From Lachnospiraceae bacterium UBA7110 (GTDB lineage Bacteria; Bacillota; Clostridia; Lachnospirales; Lachnospiraceae): 12,266 nucleotides of DNA. Under the pieces are notes generated by a model. The model worked only from the letters and a program-made list of their open reading frames with translations, searched no databases and was not told the DNA's origin. Positions 1 through 6,596 of the stretch are shown piece by piece. The DNA lies in NCBI GenBank assembly GCA_002492295.1, contig DKYC01000065.1, positions 17,194-29,459 on the forward strand, read 5' to 3'. The position numbers were made by a program, and so were the translations under genes. Numbering within the stretch: the stretch's first letter is position 1; each line of letters starts with the position of its first letter.

Positions 1-455
1 CCGTTTGGCGACTCCACAATCAGCACGGCACGCTTGACGTCCGTCTGAATATGAAGCTTTTTGGACCGGCTGTAAATATCTACCAAAAGCAGATTATCAA
101 GAAGCAGATTTTTGATAAAATTATCCTTATCAAATCGTTCCTTATAGGCTACAATCAGGTTCTGCAGCTGAAACGCCGCCATTTTCCCCACCATGTATGC
201 GTTCTCTCCCGCATCACTTGCAATCAGTACATACTCTAACTGCTGATCGTCATAAATCTTAAAAAACTGGCAGCCCTGCAGCTCCTGGCTGTCCGCTGCC
301 GATTTCACAAACTCAAGTACGGAATGTTCAAAAGTATTTCCTATGGTCTTTGTCGAAGCCACAAGCTTTCCGTCGATATCTGCCACAAAAAGCTCTACCC
401 TGGCTATTGCCTTAATCCCTTCAATGGTATTCTGCATTATCTGATTTGATATCAT
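1..455 (-). CDS. CdaR/PucR-like transcriptional regulator, N-terminal part (cut by window edge)
   Basis: This is an open minus-strand frame that starts at 455 and runs off the left edge, giving about 151 residues. The ATG is preceded by AAGGAG at a good distance (about 464-469). The protein begins MISNQIMQNTIEGIK, followed by a sensor-like stretch (RVELFVADIDGKLVAST), which resembles the putative sugar-diacid recognition domain at the N terminus of CdaR-type regulators. Residues about 107-140 (ERFDKDNFIKNLLLDNLLL, then the SRSKKLHI region) match the linker seen in Lachnospiraceae CdaR/PucR proteins, which normally leads to a GGDEF-like segment and a C-terminal helix-turn-helix. That DNA-binding end lies outside the window, so the assignment rests on the N-terminal half only. 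The ligand and targets cannot be read from the sequence. The gene is divergent from yjfB. Confidence 0.65.
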   Translation of the reverse strand, partial: MISNQIMQNTIEGIKAIARVELFVADIDGKLVASTKTIGNTFEHSVLEFVKSAADSQELQGCQFFKIYDDQQLEYVLIASDAGENAYMVGKMAAFQLQNLIVAYKERFDKDNFIKNLLLDNLLLVDIYSRSKKLHIQTDVKRAVLIVESPN

Positions 456-475
456 GTGTCACACTCCTTATTTTT

Positions 476-689
476 ATAAAAGTGCATGATAGCCTATACA
501 ATTTTAACAAAATTTCGTTAAATTGTTTCCGCCGTTTCCCTGCAATCTGTTTTCATTTTAATATATTTACACAAATAAATCTATAGCAAACCGCAATTTT
601 TTTATGCATTATACAATATTTTTTCCTGACAAGACTGATTTTATCAATTTATGCAAGATACACAAAACATTTTTGTCCCTCTTTGCCCC
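476..689. other. AT-rich divergent intergenic region
   Basis: This non-coding stretch lies between the CdaR-like gene (-) and the yjfB promoter (+). It contains a small dyad, TTTAAC (503-508) facing GTTAAA (517-522), close to where the minus-strand promoter should lie, and an imperfect 15-base direct repeat (601-615 and 648-662). I see no open frame with a ribosome site and no RNA gene. The dyad could be an operator but is short and AT-rich. Confidence 0.5.
601..662. repeat. Imperfect 15-base direct repeat upstream of yjfB
   Basis: TTTATGCATTATACA (601-615) and TTTATGCAAGATACA (648-662) agree at 13 of 15 positions and start 47 bases apart. They lie just upstream of the sigma-28-like promoter and on the far side from the CdaR-like gene. 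They could be paired binding sites for a regulator, or chance in AT-rich DNA. Confidence 0.35.
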
Positions 690-716
690 TAAGCTTTTCC
701 TGTTTCATGCCGAAAT
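690..716 (+). promoter_or_regulatory. Sigma-28 (SigD/FliA)-like promoter of yjfB
   Basis: TAAG (690-693), a 15-base spacer, then GCCGAAAT (709-716) closely match the flagellar sigma consensus TAAA-N15-GCCGATAA. It ends 39 bases upstream of the yjfB ATG, so transcription would begin near 723. The match fits a gene of a putative motility family. Confidence 0.7.
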
Positions 717-755
717 ATTATATAGGGATATCTCCCTGCAAAGGAGGATGCTGTT

Positions 756-947
756 ATGGATATAGCAGGACTTTCCATGAATATCGCACAGACAAATCTC
801 TTAAGCGATGTCAGCACCACAATGCTTTCAAAGTCACTTGATATGGCCAAAACAATGGGTGCTTCTTTCAACGAGCTTTTAGACTCTGCCGCCATGGAGC
901 GCTCCGTTTATCCGGAGATTGGCGGAAATATTGATATCAGCGTCTAG
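756..947 (+). CDS. yjfB: YjfB-family putative motility protein
   Basis: This small protein of 63 residues belongs by pattern to the YjfB family: an MDIAGLSM start, an alpha-helical middle with VSTTMLSKSLDMAKTMG, and the characteristic C-terminal GGNIDISV. Family members are short, lack membrane segments, and are labelled putative motility proteins; their biochemical role is not established. The ATG follows a very strong AAGGAGG (741-747) at 8 bases. A sigma-28-like promoter lies directly upstream (690-716), so expression with the flagellar regulon is likely. The gene is monocistronic and ends before a strong bidirectional terminator. The family call is confident; any mechanism would be a guess. 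Confidence 0.85.
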   Translation: MDIAGLSMNIAQTNLLSDVSTTMLSKSLDMAKTMGASFNELLDSAAMERSVYPEIGGNIDISV

Positions 948-983
948 CGATTCGTCTGTCCGTAAGCACGCGCCATACGGCGC

Positions 984-1035
984 AAAACAAAACAGCCCCC
1001 GTTTTCAATCCTGAACACGGGGGCTGTTTTGTTTT
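984..1035. terminator. Strong bidirectional intrinsic terminator between yjfB and cvfB
   Basis: The left arm AAAACAAAACAGCCCCCGT (984-1002) pairs perfectly with 1017-1035, giving a 19-base-pair stem with a 14-base loop. The GC-rich core is flanked by T-rich tracts on both strands (TTTTGTTTT), so it can end yjfB transcription rightward and cvfB transcription leftward. Confidence 0.93.
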
Positions 1036-1042
1036 CCGGTTT

Positions 1043-1885
1043 TCACCTTTTTTTCACAATACAGTCCGTTTTAATCACGATTTCCCCGTTTTTTAAAAGC
1101 TTTCCAACAGCACGCTTAAATTCGTTCTTGCTCATGCCTGTCTCTTTCTTAATCAGTTCCGGCGACGCCTTGTCCGTAAATGGCAGCATACCGTTTGAAC
1201 GTTCCATGATTTCCATAATCTTATGCGCGTCCTTTTCCATCTGGAGATACGCTTTCTCGCGCACGCTCAGGTCAAGCTTTCCGTCCGCCTTTACCTCCAC
1301 AACACGCGCCTTAATTGTGGCACCTACCTGGATGTCCCCAAAAAGCTCCCTGTTCGGTATCAGTGCGGAAAAACAGTCGTCCACCGCGACATATGCGCCC
1401 ACCTGTTCGTTAATCTGATAGACCGTACCCGTGACCGTGTCATCTTTTTTATAGTTGCTGTCCGTCCTCAGGCATTTATAAACATTCATTGTTGCTGCGA
1501 GGCGGCTGCTCTTGTCCACATAAACCGCGACAAGAATTTCATCGCCCTCATTAAATTTGCCTGTCTGCTCCTTGTACGGAAGCAGAATATCCTTCTCAAG
1601 CCCCCAGTCGAGAAACGCTCCGATTTCCGTAATCTGCGAAACCCGAAGCCTTCCGACCTCGCCCATCATAACTTTCGGCGTATTCGTCGTCGCAATGATC
1701 CGATCCTTGGAGTCTTTGTACAAAAAGACCTCTATCTGATCTCCAATCTTGCAATCCAACGGAACCTGCTTTCTAGGAAGCAAAACCCTGTCGTCCATGC
1801 CGGCGTCGGGCTGCTCCGCAAGGTAGACACCAAAATTTACTTCTTTTACTACAATCAATGTCTGCTTTTTTCCTAATTGAAACAT
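1043..1885 (-). CDS. cvfB: CvfB-like S1-domain RNA-binding protein
   Basis: The protein has 280 residues, close to the usual CvfB/YitL length. It shows three S1-like OB-fold segments: about 1-67 (with VNFGVYLAE), 72-135 (EIGAFLDWGLEKDILLP) and 147-210 (QVGAYVAVDDCFSALIP, ending LDLSVRE). A C-terminal winged-helix-like region follows at about 225-275 (FTDKASPELIKKETGMSKNEFKRAVGKL, given here as DKASPELI to KRAVGKLL). This is the known layout of the CvfB family. Its members bind RNA; Staphylococcus CvfB affects virulence gene expression, but the role in clostridia is not defined. GGAGG (1895-1899) sits 9 bases before the ATG. A sigma-A-like promoter is visible at 1969-1996, though read-through from the upstream NUDIX gene is possible because no terminator separates them. 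Confidence 0.9.
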   Translation of the reverse strand: MFQLGKKQTLIVVKEVNFGVYLAEQPDAGMDDRVLLPRKQVPLDCKIGDQIEVFLYKDSKDRIIATTNTPKVMMGEVGRLRVSQITEIGAFLDWGLEKDILLPYKEQTGKFNEGDEILVAVYVDKSSRLAATMNVYKCLRTDSNYKKDDTVTGTVYQINEQVGAYVAVDDCFSALIPNRELFGDIQVGATIKARVVEVKADGKLDLSVREKAYLQMEKDAHKIMEIMERSNGMLPFTDKASPELIKKETGMSKNEFKRAVGKLLKNGEIVIKTDCIVKKR

Positions 1886-1968
1886 ACTATCAATCCTCCA
1901 TTCTTACCAAAGGCTGCAAACTTCTCTGTTTCATTCTCGCGAGCAGCGGACTGTTACGACATATCCGC

Positions 1969-1996
1969 ATGATATTAGCTGCTAAGTTTATTGTAA
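1969..1996 (-). promoter_or_regulatory. Candidate sigma-A promoter of cvfB
   Basis: On the minus strand, TTACAA (1991-1996) and TATCAT (1969-1974) are spaced by 16 bases. Transcription would begin near 1962, giving a leader of about 77 bases before the cvfB ATG. Both boxes have mismatches, so the call is moderate. Confidence 0.5.
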
Positions 1997-2021
1997 CATG
2001 CTGTCTTTCATGGCGCAATCC

Positions 2022-2486
2022 TTAATAAAACGCAATTTTATTTTCTATCAGTCTGTCATCCTCATAAACGCATTTAATCGTAAAAAAACGCTCCTCACCG
2101 TTCAACAGCGGCTCCAGAAACAGATGGTCTCCCTCCCATGTCGGAAGCGCAGGCACCTTTTTTTTGTCCACCCACTCCAAATCCCCCTCGTTACACCTGT
2201 CCGTCAGCTCCCCCTCAAACGCATCCGCCGTAAAAAGACACATCATTTCCGGCTCACACTGATTGCTCACAAAGGTTATCAGCCCCCTGAACCGATAAGA
2301 AGTTAACAAAAGCCCTGTCTCCTCACGCACCTCGCGCAAAAGGCACTCCTCGGGACTTTCTCCATACTCCCCGTGGCCTCCCACGCCAATCCATTTGTCA
2401 TGGTTAATATCATTTTTCTTTTTGACGCGGTGCAGCATCAGGTATTTTCCGTCTTTTTCAATATAACAAAGTGTCGTCATCCTCAT
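2022..2486 (-). CDS. NUDIX hydrolase, 8-oxo-dGTP diphosphatase-like (MutT family)
   Basis: The protein is a MutT-like NUDIX hydrolase that should cleave a nucleoside diphosphate linked to another group; the substrate is not determinable here. The Nudix box GX5EX7REUXEEXGU is complete at residues 37-59 (GHGEYGE, then SPEECLL, then REVREETGL), so the metal-binding glutamates are intact. I chose the start at 2486 (154 residues, MRMTTLCYIEKDG). It has GGGAGG (2499-2504) 12 bases upstream, and the conserved strand begins there. A longer frame from 2546 adds 20 residues, but it has no ribosome site and its ATG falls inside the likely -10 box. The gene lies upstream of cvfB on the same strand with a 136-base gap, and is divergent from spoVFA. 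Confidence 0.87.
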   Translation of the reverse strand: MRMTTLCYIEKDGKYLMLHRVKKKNDINHDKWIGVGGHGEYGESPEECLLREVREETGLLLTSYRFRGLITFVSNQCEPEMMCLFTADAFEGELTDRCNEGDLEWVDKKKVPALPTWEGDHLFLEPLLNGEERFFTIKCVYEDDRLIENKIAFY

Positions 2487-2532
2487 TGGTACCGTAAACC
2501 TCCCAAAATTCCCTATATCATCTAATATTACG

Positions 2533-2560
2533 CACATTTTTTTCATTTTATCATATTTTA
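2533..2560 (+). promoter_or_regulatory. Candidate sigma-K (mother-cell) promoter of spoVFA-spoVFB-asnO
   Basis: CACA (2533-2536), 15 bases, then CATATTTTA (2552-2560) fits the sigma-K pattern mACm-N16-CATAnnnTA with a spacer about one base short. Transcription would begin near 2567, leaving a leader of about 45 bases with AAGGAGG at 2597-2603. In Bacillus subtilis spoVF is under sigma-K control, which supports the reading. Confidence 0.55.
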
Positions 2561-2574
2561 GAATATAGTTTCAA
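2545..2574 (-). promoter_or_regulatory. Candidate sigma-A promoter of the NUDIX gene
   Basis: On the minus strand, TTGAAA (2569-2574) and TAAAAT (2545-2550) are 18 bases apart. Transcription would begin near 2538, downstream of the ATG at 2546, which argues for translation from 2486. It physically overlaps the candidate sigma-K promoter on the other strand. Confidence 0.45.
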
Positions 2575-2612
2575 CAGGGAAAATAATTCTCTAAACAAGG
2601 AGGCGGATTTCC

Positions 2613-3491
2613 ATGTCCCAATATGATATTGCAATCATCGGCGGTGACAGCCGGACCGCTTATATGGCTCCCTGCTTTGCCCAGAAAGGCTGGCATGTCA
2701 TATGCTGCAATACAGTAACGGTTCCGTACAACCGCCACTTAAAGTCAAAAATCCATGATACCGACAGCCTGCGCGAGTGCATTGACGCTTCAGGTGTCAT
2801 TGTGTGCGGGATCCCTTTTTCCAAGGGCGAACATATATACTGTGCAAAGGAAGCGACCGATTTTGAAATTACCGTCGCACAGTTCCAGCGCTGTATCCAC
2901 AGGAACCAGACCATTTTTGCGGGCGTCATACCAAAGAACTTCCGCGCCGTTTGCGAAGAGCGGGAAATCCATTGCCACGACTTTATGCATGACGAACCCT
3001 TGAGCATCCTGAATGCCGTATCCACCGCAGAAGGCGCTATTTTGGAAGCGCTCCTGCATAAAAGCACCGTGCTTCATAAAAGCAGCTGCCTGGTGACAGG
3101 CTTTGGGCGCTGTGGAAAAATCATTGCGGACCGCCTAAAAGGCATGTGTGCTTATGTCACGGTATGCACGGAAAGCGAGACAGAACTTGCACTCGCATCC
3201 TCCCTCGGATTCCACACACTGCCGCTTTCCAGACTGCCGCAGGCAATAAGGCGTTATGAATATCTTTTCAACACAGTACCTGCCTGTATTTTAAACCGCA
3301 GCTGTCTCGAACACGCGTCCAAAGAATGCCTGATTATCGACATAGCCTCAAACCGAACGGGTGCAGACTATGAAGCGGCAAAGCAGCTTGGCATCAACCT
3401 GTGTTACTGTCCCGGACTTCCCGGAAAATACGCCGGAAAAAGCTGTGCAAAACAGCTTTCGGAATATGTCATAAACCACATTTCCAAATAA
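2613..3491 (+). CDS. spoVFA: Dipicolinate synthase subunit A
   Basis: With SpoVFB, this subunit makes dipicolinic acid from dihydrodipicolinate in the mother cell; dipicolinate is then loaded into the spore core as a calcium chelate for heat resistance. The 292 residues match the family length. The N-terminal domain opens with IAIIGGDSR (residues 6-14). A Rossmann NAD(P)-binding domain follows, with a GFGRCG nucleotide loop at 163-168. The C-terminal PGLPGKYAGKS segment (267-277) is a family signature also seen in the Bacillus protein. AAGGAGG (2597-2603) lies 9 bases before the ATG. spoVFB follows after 35 bases, forming the usual pair. A sigma-K-like promoter is upstream. Unlike in Bacillus, the pair is not followed by asd and dapG. 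Confidence 0.93.
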   Translation: MSQYDIAIIGGDSRTAYMAPCFAQKGWHVICCNTVTVPYNRHLKSKIHDTDSLRECIDASGVIVCGIPFSKGEHIYCAKEATDFEITVAQFQRCIHRNQTIFAGVIPKNFRAVCEEREIHCHDFMHDEPLSILNAVSTAEGAILEALLHKSTVLHKSSCLVTGFGRCGKIIADRLKGMCAYVTVCTESETELALASSLGFHTLPLSRLPQAIRRYEYLFNTVPACILNRSCLEHASKECLIIDIASNRTGADYEAAKQLGINLCYCPGLPGKYAGKSCAKQLSEYVINHISK

Positions 3492-3526
3492 ACGGGGAAA
3501 TTTTTGCAGACTGAGAAAGGAGCATG

Positions 3527-4132
3527 ATGATTGATATGAATTTAAGCGGAAAAAAAGTCGGCATCGCACTGACCGGCTCATTCTGTACTTATGAAAAAAT
3601 GTTTACGGAGCTTGAAAAACTCACTGCGGCGGGCGCGGACGTATACCCAATCCTCTCAAACGCCTCACAGAACATTCAGAGCCGTTTCGGAAAACCTGAC
3701 ACATATGTCACAAAAATAAAAGAAATTACGGGACGGGAACCGATTGTTTCCATCGAAGGCGCAGAGCCAATCGGTCCAAAGGGTTACCTCGATATACTCG
3801 CAATCCTTCCCTGCACCGGAAACACTGCCGCAAAGCTTGCAAACGGCATTACCGATACGCCTGTACTGATGGCTGCAAAGGCACATATGCGAAACAACAA
3901 ACCGCTTGTCATCTCCATTTCCACCAACGACGGACTTGGCATGAATTTAAAAAATATCGGCGTACTGTGCAACAGTAAAAACATCTATTTTGTACCGTTC
4001 GGACAGGACAATTACGAGAAAAAACCAAATTCCCTCGTGGCGCACACACAGCTTTTAATTCCTACCCTCGAACTGGCGCTGGAGCACAAACAGTACCAGC
4101 CGATCCTGATGGATTACCAGTCCCAAAAATAG
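3527..4132 (+). CDS. spoVFB: Dipicolinate synthase subunit B
   Basis: This is the flavoprotein-fold partner of SpoVFA. Clear family landmarks are GKKVGIALTGSFCTYE near the N terminus, GAEPIGPKGYLD, an APLTGN-like LPCTGNTAAKLANGITDTP, LMAAKAHMRN, ISTNDGLG, and KNIYFVPFGQDNYEKKPNS, all close to the Bacillus protein. The length of about 201 residues is normal. The start is ambiguous: ATG codons lie at 3524, 3527 and 3536, and the ribosome site AAAGGAG ends at 3522. That leaves 1, 4 or 13 bases; I prefer 3527, with 3536 also possible. No terminator separates it from spoVFA or from the asparagine synthase 45 bases downstream, so the three genes probably form one sporulation transcript. Confidence 0.92.
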   Translation: MIDMNLSGKKVGIALTGSFCTYEKMFTELEKLTAAGADVYPILSNASQNIQSRFGKPDTYVTKIKEITGREPIVSIEGAEPIGPKGYLDILAILPCTGNTAAKLANGITDTPVLMAAKAHMRNNKPLVISISTNDGLGMNLKNIGVLCNSKNIYFVPFGQDNYEKKPNSLVAHTQLLIPTLELALEHKQYQPILMDYQSQK

Positions 4133-4177
4133 CAGAAACGATAACATAACTATAATGTTCGGAAAGGATATCATGTC

Positions 4178-6031
4178 ATGTGTGGTATAGCAGGTTTTTG
4201 CAGCTTTAACATTAACTTCCGCGAAGAATCCCCAAGGTGGTACAGTGTACTTCAGAAAATGAACCAATGCCAAAAACACAGGGGACCCGACAGCGACGGG
4301 CTTTTTCTTGACAGAACATGCGGGCTTTCCCATACCCGCCTTTCCATTCTGGATTTAAGCCTGGGCAGTCAGCCCATGACGCGCCAGATTGGGAACAGAC
4401 GTGCCACCATCGCCTACAACGGGGAAATCTACAATATGCCCACGCTGCGCAAAGAACTCGAACGCGACGGGATTGTCCTCGAAACCTCATGCGACACTGA
4501 GGTAATCCTTATGGGCTGGCTCCTTCACGGCACAGATTATGTGAAAAAACTAAACGGCATTTTTGCGTTTTGCATATGGGACGAAACACAACGCAGACTT
4601 TATCTGTTTCGTGACAGGCTTGGGGTGAAGCCTCTGTTTTTCACCCATTTTAGAAACACACTTATCTTCTCCTCCGAGCTAAAGGGCATCCTGTGCTTTC
4701 CTGACTTTAGGGCGCAGGTTGACCGCGACGGCTTGTGCGAGGTGTTTGGTCTTGGCCCTGCAAAGACCTACGGAAAGGGCGTTTTTAAAGATATAGCTGA
4801 ACTGCTGCCGGGACATTTTTTGGAATACTACGGCTCTGGTTTTCACATGCAGCCGTACTGGAAGCTGGAAGGCAGACCGCACACGGACACATGGGAACAG
4901 ACCGTGGAAAAGACACGCTATCTCGTGACGGACTCCATCAAACTGCAGATGCTCTCCGATGTGCCTATCTGCACCTTTCTGTCCGGCGGTGTGGACAGCA
5001 GTCTCGTAACGGCAGTGTGCAGCAGCGAGCTGCAAAAGCAGGGCAGGCGGCTCGATACCTACTCCTTTGATTTTAAAGACAACGACAAAAATTTCCGTGC
5101 CAACAGCTTTCAGCCCTCGCAGGATAAACCGTGGGTTGACAGGATGATTGCTTACAGCCGCACAAACCACCAATATTTGGAATGCACAAACGCAGAGCTT
5201 TTTGATTACCTGTTTGAGGCTGTCGACGCAAGGGATCTGCCGTGTATGGCGGACGTGGAAGCATCGATGCTGTACTTCTGCAAGCGGGTGGCAAAAAACC
5301 ATAAAGTGACCTTAACAGGAGAGTGCGCTGATGAAATTTTCGGCGGATATCCGTGGTTCCACAGGAAGGAATGTTTTGAGGCAAACTGTTTCCCATGGTC
5401 AATGGACTTTGCACCGCGCACCATGCTTTTAAAGGATTCCGTTTTGGAACTGCTCCCCCTTGAGGAGTACGCCTGCGCCGCGTATCAGAAAACCGTTTCC
5501 GAAACGCCGTTCCTACAGGGAGAGGATGATACCGAGCGGCGCAGACGGGAAATTTCGTATTTGAATCTCAGGTGGTTTATGCAGACGCTTCTTGACCGGA
5601 TGGACCGCACCAGTATGCACGCAGGACTTGAAGCACGCGTTCCCTTCGCGGATCACCGTATTGTGGAATATCTTTGGAACGTGCCTTGGAATATGAAGTG
5701 CAGGGACGGCGTTGTGAAAGGGCTTCTGCGCGCCGCAGCCGAAGGACTGCTCCCCAAAGAAGTGCTCTACCGGAAGAAAAGCCCTTATCCCAAAACATAT
5801 GACCCGGCATATGAAAATCTTCTGCGCACGGCGATTATTGAAACGCTTTCCGATACCCGTTCCCCATTGCGGGAGCTTATCAGCATGGACAAAACGCTTG
5901 AGTTTATCCAACACCCGTCCGACTACGGCAGACCGTTCTACGGACAGCTTATGGCAGGACCGCAGCTTTTGGCGTATCTGCTTCAGGTAAATTACTGGCT
6001 GACAAAATATAAGGTGGAGCTTTTACTTTAA
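4178..6031 (+). CDS. asnO: Asparagine synthase (glutamine-hydrolysing), AsnO-like
   Basis: The enzyme makes asparagine from aspartate, ATP and glutamine in the cytosol. The N-terminal glutaminase domain (about 1-210) starts MCGIAGF, so Cys2 is the nucleophile after Met removal. It also shows KHRGPDSDG (33-41), RLSILDL (54-60) and NGEIYN (81-86). The synthetase domain carries the ATP pyrophosphatase loop SGGVDSS (269-275), GECADEIFGGY (381-391) and LEARVPFADH. All key residues are present, and 617 residues is a full length. The ATG at 4178 is fixed by the MCG start, with AAAGGA about 10 bases upstream. Bacillus AsnO, of similar length, is the sporulation-specific isoenzyme. Placement directly behind spoVFAB supports the AsnO rather than a housekeeping reading, but that is inference from context. 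Confidence 0.9.
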   Translation: MCGIAGFCSFNINFREESPRWYSVLQKMNQCQKHRGPDSDGLFLDRTCGLSHTRLSILDLSLGSQPMTRQIGNRRATIAYNGEIYNMPTLRKELERDGIVLETSCDTEVILMGWLLHGTDYVKKLNGIFAFCIWDETQRRLYLFRDRLGVKPLFFTHFRNTLIFSSELKGILCFPDFRAQVDRDGLCEVFGLGPAKTYGKGVFKDIAELLPGHFLEYYGSGFHMQPYWKLEGRPHTDTWEQTVEKTRYLVTDSIKLQMLSDVPICTFLSGGVDSSLVTAVCSSELQKQGRRLDTYSFDFKDNDKNFRANSFQPSQDKPWVDRMIAYSRTNHQYLECTNAELFDYLFEAVDARDLPCMADVEASMLYFCKRVAKNHKVTLTGECADEIFGGYPWFHRKECFEANCFPWSMDFAPRTMLLKDSVLELLPLEEYACAAYQKTVSETPFLQGEDDTERRRREISYLNLRWFMQTLLDRMDRTSMHAGLEARVPFADHRIVEYLWNVPWNMKCRDGVVKGLLRAAAEGLLPKEVLYRKKSPYPKTYDPAYENLLRTAIIETLSDTRSPLRELISMDKTLEFIQHPSDYGRPFYGQLMAGPQLLAYLLQVNYWLTKYKVELLL

Positions 6032-6040
6032 GGCTCCACC
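6013..6040. terminator. Shared terminator hairpin at the asnO stop codon
   Basis: GGTGGAGC (6013-6020) pairs with GCTCCACC (6033-6040), extendable by three inner pairs to 11. The asnO stop codon (6029-6031) lies in the loop side. Rightward the following bases (CTCTTC) are only weakly T-rich. Leftward the stem is followed by TTATATTTT, so it works better as terminator of the convergent rrf2 gene, whose stop is 20 bases away. Confidence 0.7.
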
Positions 6041-6060
6041 CTCTTCAATATGTCAACCGT

Positions 6061-6495
6061 TTATATCACATAATCGTCCGACGCCTTCCCCTTCTCAATC
6101 TCCAATAAGTCCTGCACGGTGATATTATCAATCACATCATTTACCGCGTCATAAATACGCCTGTAAACCTCGACCGTGGCACACCGCCCGCTCCGCTCGC
6201 AGGGCAGTGCATTCTCCGCCAGACACTCCACCGGTGCAAGGGAGCCCTCCGTCAGCCGCAAAATCATGCCCACCGTATATTCTTTCGGCTGTTTTACAAG
6301 CTGATAGCCTCCCTGGGCCCCTCTCGTACTGCGTACATAGCCTGATTTATTGAGCACCGCAATAATCTGCTCCATATATTTTTCGGAAATCTCCTGTCTT
6401 GCCGCAATATCCCTAAGCTTGACTGTCTCTCCAATATGCGCGCCCAAGTCCAACATAATCCGTAAGGCGTACCGCCCCTTTGTTGATATGGTCAT
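6061..6495 (-). CDS. Rrf2-family transcriptional regulator with IscR-like cysteines
   Basis: The protein is a winged-helix DNA-binding regulator of 144 residues, a normal length. The N-terminal MTISTKGRYALRIMLDLG, the recognition region ISEKYMEQIIAVLNKSGYVRS, and RGAQGGYQL are classic Rrf2/IscR/CymR signatures. Cys91, Cys99 and Cys105 sit in the loop where IscR binds a [2Fe-2S] cluster. The spacing differs slightly from that of the Escherichia coli protein, so iron-sulfur or redox sensing is plausible but not proven. No isc, suf or cysteine-metabolism genes are adjacent, so the targets are unknown. A GGGGGA ribosome site (6500-6505) precedes the ATG, and a near-consensus promoter lies at 6529-6557. 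The gene is downstream of the ABC permease on the same strand without a clear terminator between. Confidence 0.9.
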   Translation of the reverse strand: MTISTKGRYALRIMLDLGAHIGETVKLRDIAARQEISEKYMEQIIAVLNKSGYVRSTRGAQGGYQLVKQPKEYTVGMILRLTEGSLAPVECLAENALPCERSGRCATVEVYRRIYDAVNDVIDNITVQDLLEIEKGKASDDYVI

Positions 6496-6528
6496 ATGAA
6501 TCCCCCATTTTTGTATTCTACCTAAATA

Positions 6529-6557
6529 TATATATCATCTAATTCCTATCATGTCAA
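6529..6557 (-). promoter_or_regulatory. Sigma-A promoter of the Rrf2 gene
   Basis: On the minus strand, TTGACA (6552-6557) is an exact -35 box, spaced 17 bases from TATATA (6529-6534). Transcription would begin near 6522, giving a leader of about 27 bases. It is the best sigma-A match in the window. The sequence between the -10 box and the ATG may hold an autoregulatory operator, but I see no clean dyad. Confidence 0.75.
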
Positions 6558-6596
6558 TCGGTTTTCTTGTGTTTTATTTTACTGCCGCATCAGTCT

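Noticed and set aside
1223..1876. Long plus-strand open frame opposite cvfB, and similar frames opposite asnO, the permease and the ectoprotein
   Set aside because: They lack ribosome sites and recognisable domains and have the composition of antisense shadows of well supported genes.
1936..1943. CTCGCGAG palindrome in the cvfB leader as an operator
   Set aside because: An eight-base palindrome alone is expected by chance and has no supporting copies nearby.
4141..4168. TATAAT at 4151-4156 as a separate promoter for asnO
   Set aside because: There is no -35 box at 16-18 bases, and the start site would fall at the ribosome site. A sigma-E-like reading of CATAACTA here is also a poor match.
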